Of a stretch of 64,000 nucleotides of DNA, positions 13,213 through 25,153 are shown in pieces (position 1 is the stretch's first letter; each line of letters opens with the position of its first letter). The DNA lies in the NCBI GenBank assembly GCA_914767715.1, contig OU612073.1, positions 3,286,001-3,350,000 on the forward strand. Direction: 5' to 3'. The position numbers were made by a program, and so were the translations under genes. This DNA comes from Membranipora membranacea. Taxonomy: Eukaryota; Bryozoa; Gymnolaemata; Cheilostomatida; Membraniporidae. The notes beneath the pieces were generated by a model. It did no database searches. It was not told the origin of the DNA and saw only the letters and a program-made list of their open reading frames with translations.

Positions 13213-14683
13213 GAAAACCGCAAGAGTAATTCCTATTCATAAGGGTGGAGATATCAAAGATCCATCTAATTATCGCCCTATATCAATACTTCCTGTGCTA
13301 TCTAAGATTTTTGAGAAACATGTGAATTACCAAATTCAAAAATATCTCACCACAAACAAACTTCTTCACAAATTACAATGCGGATTTAGAGAAGGTTATT
13401 CCTGTGTTGATTCCCTACACAAACTCATTTCTGACTGTTTGTCAGCCAGATCAGATGGTCACTTTGTTGCTATGATGTTTTTGGATTTCAAAAAAGCTTT
13501 TGACTGCGTCAACCATAAAATTCTTCTGAAAAAATTGACAATGTATGGTATAACGGGCAAACTGCACTCTCTCATAAAATCTTTCCTAACAGATAGGACA
13601 CAATTTGTAGCTATACAACAAGGTGCAAAAAGTTCAAAAATTCTTCCAATAGACATTGGTGTCCCCCAAGGCTCAATTCTGGCACCAAGTTTATTCCTCA
13701 TATACGTCAATGATCTTTTATCCTACACATTACATTCCAAGGCATTTGCCTACGCTGATGATACAGTTTTCGTATCAAAATCTGATAACTTTGATACACT
13801 TAATGATTTATGTGATACTGATCTACACTTGATAGAAAGTTGGTGTAGGAATAATAGGATGTTGATAAACATAAAAAAATCTCACTATATGCTTGTACAA
13901 CCCTCTCATAGAGCAACATCTCTAGATTTAGATCTAAAAATTAACCATAAAAAACTAAACCGAAATGCCAATACCAAACTCCTTGGTTTTACTTTGAATG
14001 ACTCATTGACATGGGACGATCATGTAGACCAGATTTGCATCAAAATAAACAAAAGTTTGGCATTATTCCAGAAATGCAGGGCATTCCTAGATAGTAAATC
14101 ATCTCGTAACTTTTATTTCCAGTATGTCTTTTGTCATATGATATATGGCATCCGCATATATGGCAACCTATCACCACAATATATTCTTGAAAGAATATAC
14201 TTGCTCCAAAAGAGGGCTTTCCGCCTAATAGCAAATGTCAGCCACATACCATATCATCTAATACATACAAGAGATTTACATACATCTCTTGGTCTGATTC
14301 CTTTTCCTCTCCTTGCTGGTCATTTCACCTGTATTTTTGGTTTCCAAATTTTGCATTTGATTGCACCTGACTTTCTTTTGGAAGGCTTTATTCCAGCTAG
14401 CTCTAAAACCTTTTTTAGAGACAGATTCCTATTACATTATCACACTGATCAATTAAGACAAAAAATCACTACAACTTTTAACTCTTTACCAATTCAGATA
14501 CGCTCAGCAACCAAACTCACTCATTTTAAACAACAACTATCAAAGCACTTTATATCCTATTAATTCTTGTTACTTGAGTATTTTTTCTCTCCGCTTAAGT
14601 TTTTTCTTTTTTGTTCTGTCACTGCATGAAAAACATTCCTAAAGATGATGTAGAATGACAATAAAAGTATATATATAAGTCAT
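13213..14683 (+). mobile_element. 5'-truncated non-LTR retrotransposon (Jockey/CR1-like RT)
   Basis: The open frame runs from the truncated edge to a stop at 14563; the part from the first Met at 13295 is 422 residues. Reverse-transcriptase motifs occur in order: ARVIPIHKGGD, PSNYRPISILPVLSKIFEK, FLDFKKAFDCVNH (catalytic Asp), GVPQGSILAPSLFLIYVNDL and YADDTVF (catalytic Asp pair). The C-terminus ends TFNSLPIQIRSATKLTHFKQ. The endonuclease domain is missing. The 3' end is a short UTR ending GACAATAAAAGTATATATAT. The 9-mer TTTTCAGTG lies immediately before the element (13204-13212) and after it (14684-14692), with a longer 11 of 12 match, so it is a good target-site duplication candidate. The frame is undamaged, so the insertion is fairly recent. 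Confidence 0.88.
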
Positions 14684-15161
14684 TTTTCAGTGTTAACAAC
14701 CACAAAAAGTCTCCAGTTATTTTGGTGAGGGGCGGTACTCTTAGTAGGTTTTATCAAGGAGTAAAGGTATTTTACTCTTTAATTTTACCTCAGACTTAAT
14801 TTTCAGTCAGGGACAGAAAGTGATAGGGATAGTGGTATCCAAAAGCATATTGTGATGTGTACAAAGACCCCTTCCATGACTCTGCTTGGTCATTGTTCGG
14901 GAAGTAATCTGAGGATTTGGGACATTTGATTTAAACTATCAGTGTTGGATGTTGTTTGGTGATTGTTGAATGTATCACTTCAAATAAAAAATGGGTTTCT
15001 CCAAATATAGTATTGATCTAATAAAAATGTGGCTGTACCATTGTTTTCACTATTTGAGAAAAAACATTCAATCTTTGCGCCGTCATTATGTGAAATTTAT
15101 TATTTTAAAATTTTTATTGTCATAGCAAATATTAATTTTCTTAGATGTGTGTAAGCTGTCC

Positions 15162-18100
15162 TTATCTGCCGCCGAGAGCCTGATTCACCTCTTCTCTGCT
15201 CATACAACCTCTACAACCACAAATAACATGTTAATACGTTAACAAAATGTCAAAAAACAAGAAGTGTTTGGGATATGAATATAAAAACGAGGTAATTAGG
15301 CTACCAGCAAGCTGTAAGATTCCAGAAGTGTTGATTTTACATTACGGCCATTGATTGGAATAAGCATCAAACATGATACTTATTATTTCACACTCCATGA
15401 TTTAAGTTAATCAAAAGTTGATAATTTTTTGTTTGACTTCTCACACCAATGAACTAAACCTAGTTCATTGCTCACACATGGCTTCACAAATACTCCAATT
15501 TTCAAGTCATTTACATCAAACTGTTTTTTCCCTGCACAACGCAGAGACAACTCCTAAAAGCCTGAAATTCAGAAAAGAAACTGTTAGGGCGGATCTACAA
15601 ACCCGCAAGTCTTGTAGCAGTTCTCATGGATCCAGTTGAAGAATCTGTTGCTCGGGTCACAGTGCCCCAGTCCTAGATGTGTGTCACATTTCCTTTGTGA
15701 GAAGTTATCTGCACAATCTCTCGCAACTGTAAAAGTGACAGCAAAGAGTTATAAAGTGAGTGGGTGCAGTTTACGGCCAAGACCAGGATTGGATTCAGGT
15801 CAGACTCTAGGGGCATACGGTTAGTTCTAGCTATCTATATTGGGCAATGTACATTTAAGGAATAAAAAATTCTCCCTGGATGGGGCGTGAATTATTTTTT
15901 GTCCTTTTAGTCTCGGAACGAGCAGTTTTAAAATGTAATGACAAATTAGGTTTTGATTCTAAGTCAGTGAAATAACTGAAAGTCATTTAGAAAACCAAAC
16001 ATTTCATAGCCATCAAGTCATTTAGCCATTGACATGTTTGCGCCTCGAACTCTTTAACTGTAAAACCTGGAACAAGTTTGTTTTTTCTCAATGGTTGCAG
16101 AGAGATATATTTACCCTCATTATCTGACTTGTTGCAGTATCACTTGCCACCACAGAGGAAAAAAACTTGTTCTTAATTAAATAACCGAATAATATCAATG
16201 GAGGTTGTAGCTTACCTGGTTTTGGGGCTGTTGGTTTGAGACCGATATCATCATAAGACATCTGACCGAGCTTTATAAGTAGGGTAACAAGCTCATTGGT
16301 GGCTTCCTGAGTTGACAGCTAATAGAAACAAAGTTTTATAAAGGGATTAAAGGTGAAAGGTTATTTCAGTGTTAAACATTATTTATTGCACAGAAACTCT
16401 CTGATTTTATTGTACTCATATTTGAATTGCTAGAAGTCTGAGAAGTGGTCAGGTAACTTGAAAGTGTGACCACTTTTGACCACTCCCAACCACATCCGTC
16501 TTTTTGAGGTGTTTCGAATGCAATGTCAAATAATACTTAGTGCATAGAAAGAAAAGAAAGAAAGAAAAAAATATATATGTGCGTAGTTACGCAAATTAAA
16601 ATTTGCGGTCTATTTTATAGCTATACTATCTTGTTACGGGGAGGAGGGGGTTTAAACTAAATGCTTGCTTTCATCCTATTATTCCTCAAACTTCTAGTCT
16701 TTCAGTTAGACCTGAACATTTGCTATGGAAACAAGTACCATCACTCAACAATTTTGTCGTACTTGGATTTAATAACTCTGCTATGCACCTACCACGGCTG
16801 TATCAGCACATTTGGAACTTTTGAAGCCTGTGTTCCGATCCTGTACTGTGACGCAGGTACCATCTGTCTCAGTGATTCTCATTGCTCTGCCATAGATCAC
16901 AGTCTGAAATATTTCAAATATGAACAAATACATGCAGGTAGGCACTAAAGACGATCAGAAGTGCAGTTTACCACCAAAATATGTGTTGATATTTGTTATA
17001 TTCGCACCCAATTGATGCACCAAAGCTGACAATGACATTATAGCAATCGAGACTTGAGATTCCTTAGGGGTGGGCTTTTTGATGTAAGAGGTTTTGCATA
17101 TCTTCATCTCAAAAAACCATCTTCAATGTTGTCGTAAAAATAACAACAAGACAAAGGATTAGCGATGGATCAAGTTTAATCCATATGCGTACATTTGGAG
17201 TTACTCCCCCTATACTGATCCACTCTGCGCATGTACGAACTGTTGAGGCATACGTTCGTCTCTGCAGCATAGGGCTTGAACTAATTAACCTAGTCTGAGT
17301 ACCAAAATTGGGAAAACAATGGAAACCCATGCATTATTTAGAAATATTTGGGCCTAAGTGGAACACTGGCTTTGACATCTCTTAACCTTGAACACTGGGA
17401 GTTGCCTTTCTTGATGGAAGGCAGCGCCACTATTGCTGTGCTGCAGAGATAGACTATGTCACAAGGCTATCCTGCAGGTAGAGTGATACTGATCAGCATT
17501 CTGCGCATGCTCAGCTCTGGGCATGAGCTGATCTCTGCAAAATTGAGTCTCGGAATTCCGAAGCCATCTGATTGGCTACCTGCTCTGGTGATGATGTAAC
17601 TGAAAAGATGTCTTTTGTTTGATGCCGTGATATTTACATCTTTGTGTCTGATAATGTCCTGTATTTATGCTGCGTGTAATGATTTAGTGATGTGTCTCGA
17701 TGGTGAGTTATATTGGGAGAATTCTTATGAGTTGGATAGTGTGAGATGTTAATAAGGAAAGAGTGAGCTGATAGAATTGCTACTTTTATTCTCGATCCCA
17801 ATATCAAAACTCACGATAGTTAGGGGAACATTACATTATATATGATACTTATTAGTGATGCACAGCATTAAAAGGAAACATTGTTAACATACCAGGGAAA
17901 TTAATTGCTCATTATTCTTAATTAACACAATCTACTTATAAATCAATCATGAGGATCGGACATTCCTCTGGTAATAAAACCTTAATTAAAATGTCAATAT
18001 CCAGATATAACAGTGACATACTCCCCAAAGCGTGTGGATTTGTTATTAATAGTTATCCTCTCTTGTCATTATTAGCTGATTTTGATTGACAGTTTATGCA

Positions 18101-19098
18101 GGGGATATCCCATTTCCCCTTTCCAAAGTTGCAATCAGAACCCAAACTAAACTCATTGTTCTTGCACATGCGCAAATTCAAGTCACGCATGATGCATACT
18201 TAGCCTTACGACACCTGCTTTGTGGTAATGATAGCCTAGTTTATCAGTGATCTACATGCCCAGTCAGATCACGAGAGTCAGTAGGACTGATCAGTGGGAG
18301 AAGCGATACCGAATGTAGGTAAACTAGATCAAACTAAGTCTAGCTTTACACTCACGTCTTTGATATGATCAGGTCCATTGAAAGCGTTGGCAATGTTAGC
18401 TAGAGCACTGAGTAGATCTGCATTTAGATTGCCTCCTCCGACTACTTCTGAGGCAGCGGAGCTGATGGCTAAAGCTGGAATATGAGTAGATGAAAAGTAA
18501 CTGTTCACACAATGAATAGAAAAAGTTTGATTCGATTTGCCTGCATTCCAGTTGCTCCCCTTCCACTAGTTACTTCTGCTTGACCAGTCGAGGGGAGCAA
18601 CTCCAAATGCAAGCAAATGGATCAAAATTGTCCCACACAATAAGATATTGCCTAAAACGTTATTCTACTGGCTGGGTTGCTTTGGGATTTTGCAGCAGCC
18701 AGCTGTATTTCAATGCTGGAGTATTTTTAATTGAGTAGTATAATTTCAGTGATTGCCCATATACAATTGCTGTTTAGTGTCATACTCAACCAGATGGGTA
18801 GCCAAGATAAATGAGAGTCACTGAGCCGTTTACACCTATTGCTTCCTTCCACTGGTCACGCCACAGGCAAAGGCTGCGTGATCATTGGAGGGGGAGCAGC
18901 TCCGGATGCAGGCAAATGGACCAAACTTGGTCTAAGTCATAACTCAACAAGATGGTTATCCTCCAGATAAGTGAGAGTTACTGAGTCGTTCACACCAGAC
19001 GATATACAAACTTTTAGCAAGGATCCGTGTTTGTGAAAATAATTGTTAACAAAGTTAGAATACTAACCCAAGATTAATGCTGATATAGCTCCCTTCAT
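15162..19098 (-). CDS. Small secreted protein of unknown family
   Basis: Three firm exons plus a terminal one on the minus strand: 19098-19068 (MKGAISALIL, then one base), 18474-18356, 16318-16216 and a last exon near 15210-15162. Junction phases are 1, 0 and 1. The first two exons join to give a signal peptide (MKGAISALILALAISSAAS). The mature part, about 70-80 residues, contains LNADLLSALANIANAFNGPD, then LSTQEATNELVTLLIKLGQM and YDDIGLKPTAPKP. It looks helical, has no Cys after the signal, and matches no family I know. Two or three acceptors are possible for the last exon, giving either a three-residue end (EVV) or EEVNQALGGR. The long introns carry a MULE-like element, two MITE copies and a 24-bp footprint. 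Confidence 0.6.
15440..15477. mobile_element. 24-bp palindromic footprint with 7-bp duplication
   Basis: CTCACAC at 15440-15446 and 15471-15477 flanks 15447-15470, which reads CAATGAACTAAACC then TAGTTCATTG. Those are the first 14 and last 10 bases of the 1,249-bp element at 44197-45445, with no interior. See the finding on excision footprints. Confidence 0.85.
16549..16579. repeat. GAAA microsatellite with AT tail
   Basis: AAAG repeats run into an A run and then ATATATAT. It is intronic and low-complexity. Confidence 0.7.
17497..18285. mobile_element. MULE-like DNA element, 789-bp copy with 9-bp duplication
   Basis: The element is flanked by ACTGATCAG at 17488-17496 and 18286-18294. It starts CATTCTGCGCATGCTCAG and ends GATCACGAGAGTCAGTAGG. 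Imperfect inverted ends share CAT.CTG and CTGGGCATG blocks. No transposase frame is visible, so it is non-autonomous. A shorter relative lies at 40301-40664. It is intronic in the small secreted-protein gene. Confidence 0.82.
18517..18635. mobile_element. MITE, TAGATCAAG family
   Basis: Left end TAGAAAAAGTTTGATTCG and right end GGATCAAAATTGTCCCA are decayed versions of the family ends. Inner TTTGCCTGCATTCC and AAATGCAAGCAAATGG still pair. The flanks CACAATGAA and CACAATAAG match at 7 of 9 positions. Confidence 0.7.
18776..18996. repeat. 60-bp direct repeat bracketing a half MITE
   Basis: A stretch of about 60 bp at 18779-18837 (TCATACTCAACCAGATGGG to CGTTTACACC) recurs diverged at 18936-18996 (TCATAACTCAACAAGATGG to CGTTCACACC). 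Between them lies a TAGATCAAG-family MITE missing its left end; the right end GGACCAAACTTGGTCTA is intact at about 18916-18932. Confidence 0.65.
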
Positions 19099-20828
19099 TC
19101 TGATCTTGAGTGAAAATGACAGGACACTAGTGAACAGAGTTAGTTCTAGTAGGCCAATCCGGATATCAGCTCAAAACTTAACAACTTCCAGATAAGTGAA
19201 TAGAAGTGGTATGGCGAGGCCCGAAACCTTGAGCATTAAGCTTGATGTAGGAACGTCTTCTACATTGTGCCATATGTTATTTCCCACCAAATTTTCGTCA
19301 CACACTTTGTATTACGATGTCGTGCATTATTCTGATTCAATGATAGGCATCTGGTTAAAAGCAAAGCAAGCTGGGTTGGAAGGCGCTCCAAATTGTGTAG
19401 GGATGTCACGAGGTACCTAAGATATATAAATCCTCAACATGGGAAATCATATTATAAAGCATAAAGTTGTCTTCCCCGGCCTGTTTTGAGTGGCTGCAAG
19501 CTAGCTGGCACTTTAAATACTAGTTTAAGAAAAAACTAAATCAGATTACATTGCACAACAAAATTCAAGCTATTTTCCATATTGATGCATTATAGAGTAC
19601 ATTGGCTTTACTGAGCGGCAGCCGGCAATACAAGTATGAATTTATGTGGGTCATCCTCATCAAAAATCAAAGTAGGTCGGCCATAAAATATTGCCATCAA
19701 CTATGATTAAACATCAAGGATTGATTAAATAAATTGACATTATGGCTGTACAGCGCTCTTGACAACAGATGCAATCAACTGTTAATTTAGAGTTGACAGG
19801 TATCCCCTGTTAGTCCATGTCAGGATTAAAGGAATAGAATGGAGACAATAGATACGATAACTCCCGAGGGGTTAAACTTGTTTCTAGACAAGTAGAACAC
19901 TGAAATGACTACAATACAGAAAGCTGTAATCTACAATTTGAATTTGAATAATTTATAGTTTTATGCTTTAAATGTAATTGTGAAACCTGATCCGGTTTTT
20001 TCCAAGGTTCCCACAGGTCGGGTCGGTCGTTGTTTATCTTCATGATTAAATCTAAACAGTGTTGGACAAGAAACCCAGAGCTGAGTCAATGTAAACACAT
20101 ACTCATCTGATAAATGCACAACACAGGTGACTAATAATGATTTGTTGTCGAAATTATTTGCAGTATTTGTGTATTTTATATTTTGTATTGTATCGTTGTT
20201 ATGATAATTCAATTCACCCTTATGCTCCATGCTTACTCATATGCCTACTCTGAATACATTTGATGTTTGCCAATTTTTGTATAGCTTTGGTTTTAAAAAG
20301 CGTTTGTATGACTAGGTTTTGAACCTGATCATGTTATCACAGAGTAAGGATATATCCTTACTCTGTTATCCAACTAGCATAAATACATAAATATGGAGAT
20401 AGATTAGCCAACACATTGGCTGTCAATAGATTAGATAATTTTTTTATTATGACTTATTAACAATTTTATTCTAAATATACATTCTAAAGTTCATCACACA
20501 GTACATAAAATGTCATGTAAGAGTCTAAACAACAATAACGAATAATGTAAACCTACAGGAAATTATCACATAATTATACTTTCATCAGCAGTAAGAATGT
20601 CATGTATTGCATTTATTGCTGTGCAGATAGATAGATTGTGGTTTCTCTTTTCTATATCCCACTAGGAAAGGTGGGCGGTATATCCCACCCGACTCTAGCT
20701 TTGTTCTAACTCGAGACTAAGACACTTATGACAAGCAGGTTGATGTCTGTTACCACGATTATGTAATATTGATTATACAGGCGTTACAGTTATATTTGCG
20801 GATGTAGGCTGTGCAAAGTACCAACTCC
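19099..20828. other. Intergenic; no gene seen
   Basis: This is the stretch between the small secreted-protein start and the 3' end of the first Ly6/uPAR gene. Open frames are short and unsupported. It contains a 28-bp perfect palindrome at 20339-20366. It should include the promoter of the gene starting at 19098, but no motif stands out. Confidence 0.4.
20339..20366. repeat. 28-bp perfect palindrome
   Basis: ACAGAGTAAGGATA followed directly by its reverse complement TATCCTTACTCTGT, with TTATC just outside each end. It may be a footprint-like remnant, as at 15447, but of another element. Confidence 0.6.
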
Positions 20829-23785
20829 TTACAGCAGGAGCTTAGCAGCGAATACTGAAAAAAGAAAAAATATGAATCAATAGAAAAATCCAATATGTAC
20901 CGAAAAAGTGGCCCACGCAACCTGCGTTTTATGCAACCTGTTAAGAGTTGAAGGAAGGAAGGAAGAATGAGGAGGGTGGGGGTATTGGTGCATCAAACTA
21001 AATAATTGTTTGGACAGTCAAAAGGTCATGAGCAACATTATATTCTAACGTTGGAATTCAAATCTCAACAAAAACAGCAGGCAGTTTTCTGTAATAGTAA
21101 TAGTAGGGGGGATATGGGAATATCGGATGGGGGGGGAGCTAGGTTGGTATAGGGGGGGGATATAGGGGGGATATAGGGGGGATATGTGGGGATATGTGGG
21201 GATATGTGGGGATATGTGGGAAATATGTGGGCATATATGGGGGATATAGGAAGTTACGACTCACCAGCAGCAAAGAGAGATAAGCCAAGAGTGACGCTGT
21301 TTCCACCGTTGCATGAATCGCCCTCACATGAGCAGGACCAAACTTCAGACTTGGCTCCGAGCAGACTAGCCTTGGCGCGGTCGGCCTGCGCACACTGGGT
21401 GTTATCGTACAGGGTTCCGCAGGTTCTAACTACAGATGTAGCTGTAATGCCGAGTATCTTGCCGGAACTTTTAAGTTTGGAACATCCTGTTTCGCTGCTG
21501 TCACAGGCGGTCTTGTGATCTGCTGGCTTGCTGTACATGTCAGAGCATGTGGTATCTGTAGAATCACAAACGTAGCAGTCCAACGCAGTGCAAACAGCTA
21601 CCAGACCTGTAAAATAAAGAGATGAAATACAGGTTACACTCGGCATTCATAATTATGATGCAAGGTCATCTATAAGAGGTCAGTGTAATGCTTCTTGGTT
21701 TTGAAGTAGAATTAAAAAATTTACCATCTTTGCCTCGATTAAATAAACTTCAATAGTCACTCGAAGATTTAAACGAAGTTTCGGGTTATTTCGTGACCAC
21801 GCAATTTGTAGATGATTGACCGATTGGTATGGAAATAGTATAACAGAGAGTTTTCATGTGATGTTGTGAGTGGGAGACAACTCCTAATACTGTCAATTGC
21901 TCTTTCTCGAATCTTGCCAAACACAGGATAATGCCTTGCAAGCGATTAAGATAATCTCATATCACATTATTTAGGGCGTGGGTCTAGCAAACACTAAACA
22001 CTTCCACCACAAACCAGTTTTTGAACAAGCATTCAACTGATTGAGAACTTTGTGATACCTCAAAGAAATCAGTGACCTCGTTTGTACGGTTCATGCAATA
22101 TCAATGACAAAATCAAGAAAAGAGACAAAATGAGAAACAAACAAACGCCCTAGATGAGAACCCGTCCTGTGTGCATTCCAGATTAATGTTTGTTAAGAAT
22201 CAATGAAATGTTAACAAAAACTAGGCCAAGTTAAAAAGTCAAGAGGGGAAAATGCTGCAGTATATTATCAAAATTGTTTGAAGTTGCGTTGAAGCTGTGG
22301 AGCATTTTCGAGGCCATCACTTTTCAACTAATCTGGCTCAGACTTCTTTTATTTTATTTTCCATTGATGTGCCGTACATTCGATGCTATCAACCTATCAC
22401 AGGCTGAATATCAGAATTTTTAGGCAATAAACAAACTTTATACTTCAAATCACAACTTTTCAGCAATGGATATCATGACTGTTCAGTAGTTTCTTGATTA
22501 CTAAATACTAAATCCAGTCATTTCCATAACAGCACTGAAACAGATCCCAAAGTAGGTCATCAGATGAGTAAATTTTGAAAGGATTCATGTAGGGGCTATT
22601 TATATTATTACATAATTTTATTTCAATAGCATCTTTATATCACTATGTTCACTAACATAATCGGATTTCTCAACACGCAATTTACAGCTGCAAGCCAGTA
22701 TGGCCAATGACTTTTTCAGTATGGCCAAACTTCAAAGTATTTATAATCTTTGGTATGGCAGTTGGCTGGTAACACAGTTAGCCCTGGCTAGGTCAGTTAA
22801 TATCGTAGCCACTTGCATACTGGTCAATACTGGCTAACTAGAATAAGGTCGACAATCGGCGGCTTAGTAAGTATTGATTGAGCTAAAATCTGCTGGTATA
22901 GTTTCTAAAATTCACTGCAAAATGGCAGCTTCTACTAACTAGAATACCATTCAGACATTATACAAAAATAATCCATCATAGCCGACCCAATTATAAAAGC
23001 TGCAATGAATTGTAATACTTTAGTTGACCAGAAGCTGAGAAGTTGTACAAAGTTGTACAAAGTTGTTACTCGTAAGACAAGCCGAGATAATACAATGAAG
23101 GAGATACGAAACTTCTTGGCTAATAAATATGAACTTTTTGACAGGGACAGGGTATTCCTAATCATCGGAGGACTCTTTACTCATTAACATTGAAGACCCC
23201 TTGTGTTTTTGGAGTATTTTCACACAGCTACAGAAAGAGTAGCGGTATATCGAACAAACAAAACAAACAAACAAAGTTCTATCATGGTGAGCAGGGTCGT
23301 TGTTTATAGAAGATGACATGGGAGACAAAAATCTAAGGCAGGTCTAAAGTATCACTAGGAGGGGTGCTGCAACCTCCCCGAAGTTGGGTTGTATAAATTT
23401 GAGTTATATAAAAAGCATAAAAAATCCGAAAAAATGTTTATGACATAGGTTATTCAATTAATTTGTTTTTAGGCCACTCTTATTGTGCCTCCATGCCTCC
23501 CCTAAAACTATGGGCTGGAGAGGAAATTAAATATCCAAATTACAACAACGTTTGAACATTTTTCTGATTGCACCTGGAGGCAATTGGGTGAAGAATACGA
23601 TTGCCAAATTGAATAATTACACAGGAAATGAACATTTCCCACCTTCTGCTGCTAAAATATCAGCAAATTAAAAGTTTATGAAAACCTAATACACATTCCC
23701 TCAATTCAGATGAAAAGTGTATGAAAATAAACGATTATTGTTTGATAGGCTTACCTAACAAAAGAGTAACAGCGAGAGCGTTCAT
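20829..23785 (-). CDS. GPI-anchored Ly6/uPAR (three-finger) protein
   Basis: Complete three-exon gene: 23785-23755, 21606-21265 and 20854-20829 (stop TAA). Both junctions are phase 1; the product is 132 residues. Signal peptide MNALAVTLLLGLVAVCTA is followed by a Cys-rich domain with ten Cys, opening LDCYVCDSTDTTC and closing VWSCSCEGDSCNGG, the Cys-Asn ending typical of Ly6/uPAR domains. The tail is hydrophobic (VTLGLSLFAAVFAAKLLL) with no residues beyond, as in a GPI-attachment signal; the likely site is near NGGNS. Family members sit on the outer membrane leaflet as receptor modulators or adhesion molecules. The ligand here is unknown. The 27.8-28.8 kb gene is a paralogue with the same exon plan. 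A G-rich array lies next to the second exon's donor. Confidence 0.88.
21113..21250. repeat. G-rich GGGGATAT minisatellite beside a splice donor
   Basis: Tandem variants of GGGGGGATATA and GGGGATATGT run from about 21113 to 21250 and end within 15 bp of the donor of the Ly6/uPAR main exon. On the transcribed (minus) strand they read CCCC-ATATC runs. Confidence 0.85.
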
Positions 23786-24489
23786 TTTGGAAGGAGATAG
23801 GTGTCTGAACGGGAGAGGTAAATGTTGATGTGTGCAGTTCTAAGTTGCAAGCTTACAATGACTTGTTCAGTAGCGCACAGGAGCTGCTGACCAGTGACCT
23901 AGTAGCCTGGTTTCCAATCTGGTTCACGCCCTATAAATTGTAGGAGCGATTGTTATAGCCCCCTAATGTTATTTCTACTGCTGCTAGATTTATATGAGAG
24001 ACAATCAAAAATTTGCACAGCTATTGGCTAGAAGGCTCTAGACAACTCCTGCATACTGTGTTATATAACTTTCTCGTGGAAATCTATAATCATTGTGCAC
24101 ACTGTTAAATGTGTTGTGTTCACTAAAGCTCAAGCCTCACAATTCTGCTTCACAAACTAAACTAAAAGCCGATTTACAGCGGCAGCAAAGTTTATTATAA
24201 ATACTCATTAGTCATGAATAGTTATTGGTGGCAGTAAATCAGAAAAGAAATAGCCATTCTTTTCCGACAGAAATATTAGTGGACAGTGATAATTGACATA
24301 GCAGTGGCGGCAGCTTCAAAGTGACTCAATAATAGGAGGGAAAGGTAGAAAAGTATCAGGAAGTGGCTATGGAGATGACAATTAAAAAAATGGAACATGA
24401 TGAATAAAGTGGTCATTGGTGGTAGCTAGCAGGTTTGGCGTGTTGTGCATATTCAAAAACACTGGCTAGCGCTTTTATAGAAATAGAAA

Positions 24490-24513
24490 ATGATATATAT
24501 ATATATATATATA
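24490..24513. repeat. AT microsatellite
   Basis: TATATATA run in the flank upstream of the first Ly6/uPAR gene. Confidence 0.8.
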
Positions 24514-24706
24514 AAATTGTTGTTCTTGTGACGATTATTATCAAAAGTATTAGTTAAAAGATAGTAGACTGTCAGCCGTTTTGCATTTCAGTCTGAAATT
24601 GTGCAGCAGATTTAAGAGAGCTGTTTTGCCAAAATGTGTCCTAAAAGAAGGTTTTATTACTGAACATTTACTTCTAAGGGAGCGTTGGTGTGTATTAGGA
24701 GGAATG

Positions 24707-24806
24707 TAGAACAAATTTAATCCAATTGCCTGCATTCCTATTGCTCCCTTCCACCAGTGGATCGGGAGCGACTCGGAATGCAGGCAAATGGATCAAACTT
24801 GGTCTA
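24707..24806. mobile_element. MITE, TAGATCAAG family, perfect 9-bp duplication
   Basis: A 100-bp element between GGAGGAATG at 24698-24706 and 24807-24815. Ends are TAGAACAAATTTAATCC and GGATCAAACTTGGTCTA, and the inner arms TTGCCTGCATTCC and GGAATGCAGGCAA pair perfectly. Confidence 0.9.
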
Positions 24807-25042
24807 GGAGGAATGAACAAACCATCGATCTATGTATACAGTCCATCCAAGTCTAGTGATCGATAATTCAAAGACAACAAAGTTATACAGACAATGGTAA
24901 CACCGAAGTCTGGGCAGTGCCCAGGCCCTCTTCTGCAGTGGGATGAAAACAAAATTAGATAAATTAAATATGATAAGTAATGCACAACAAATTAATTGTA
25001 ATGAGATCTTTTAATATATTAATTTTCAACGTCGGCCTACAT

Positions 25043-25153
25043 TAGACCAAGCGTGATCCAATTTGCCTGCAATTAGGTATGGAGCCGCTGCGGACGGTCA
25101 CCAGTAGAATGGCAATGACCGGACTGCGGGCAAATTAGATCAAACTTGATCTA
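25043..25153. mobile_element. MITE, TAGATCAAG family, perfect 9-bp duplication
   Basis: A 111-bp element between GGCCTACAT at 25034-25042 and 25154-25162. Ends are TAGACCAAGCGTGATCC and AGATCAAACTTGATCTA. It lies 237 bp from the copy at 24707. Confidence 0.9.
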
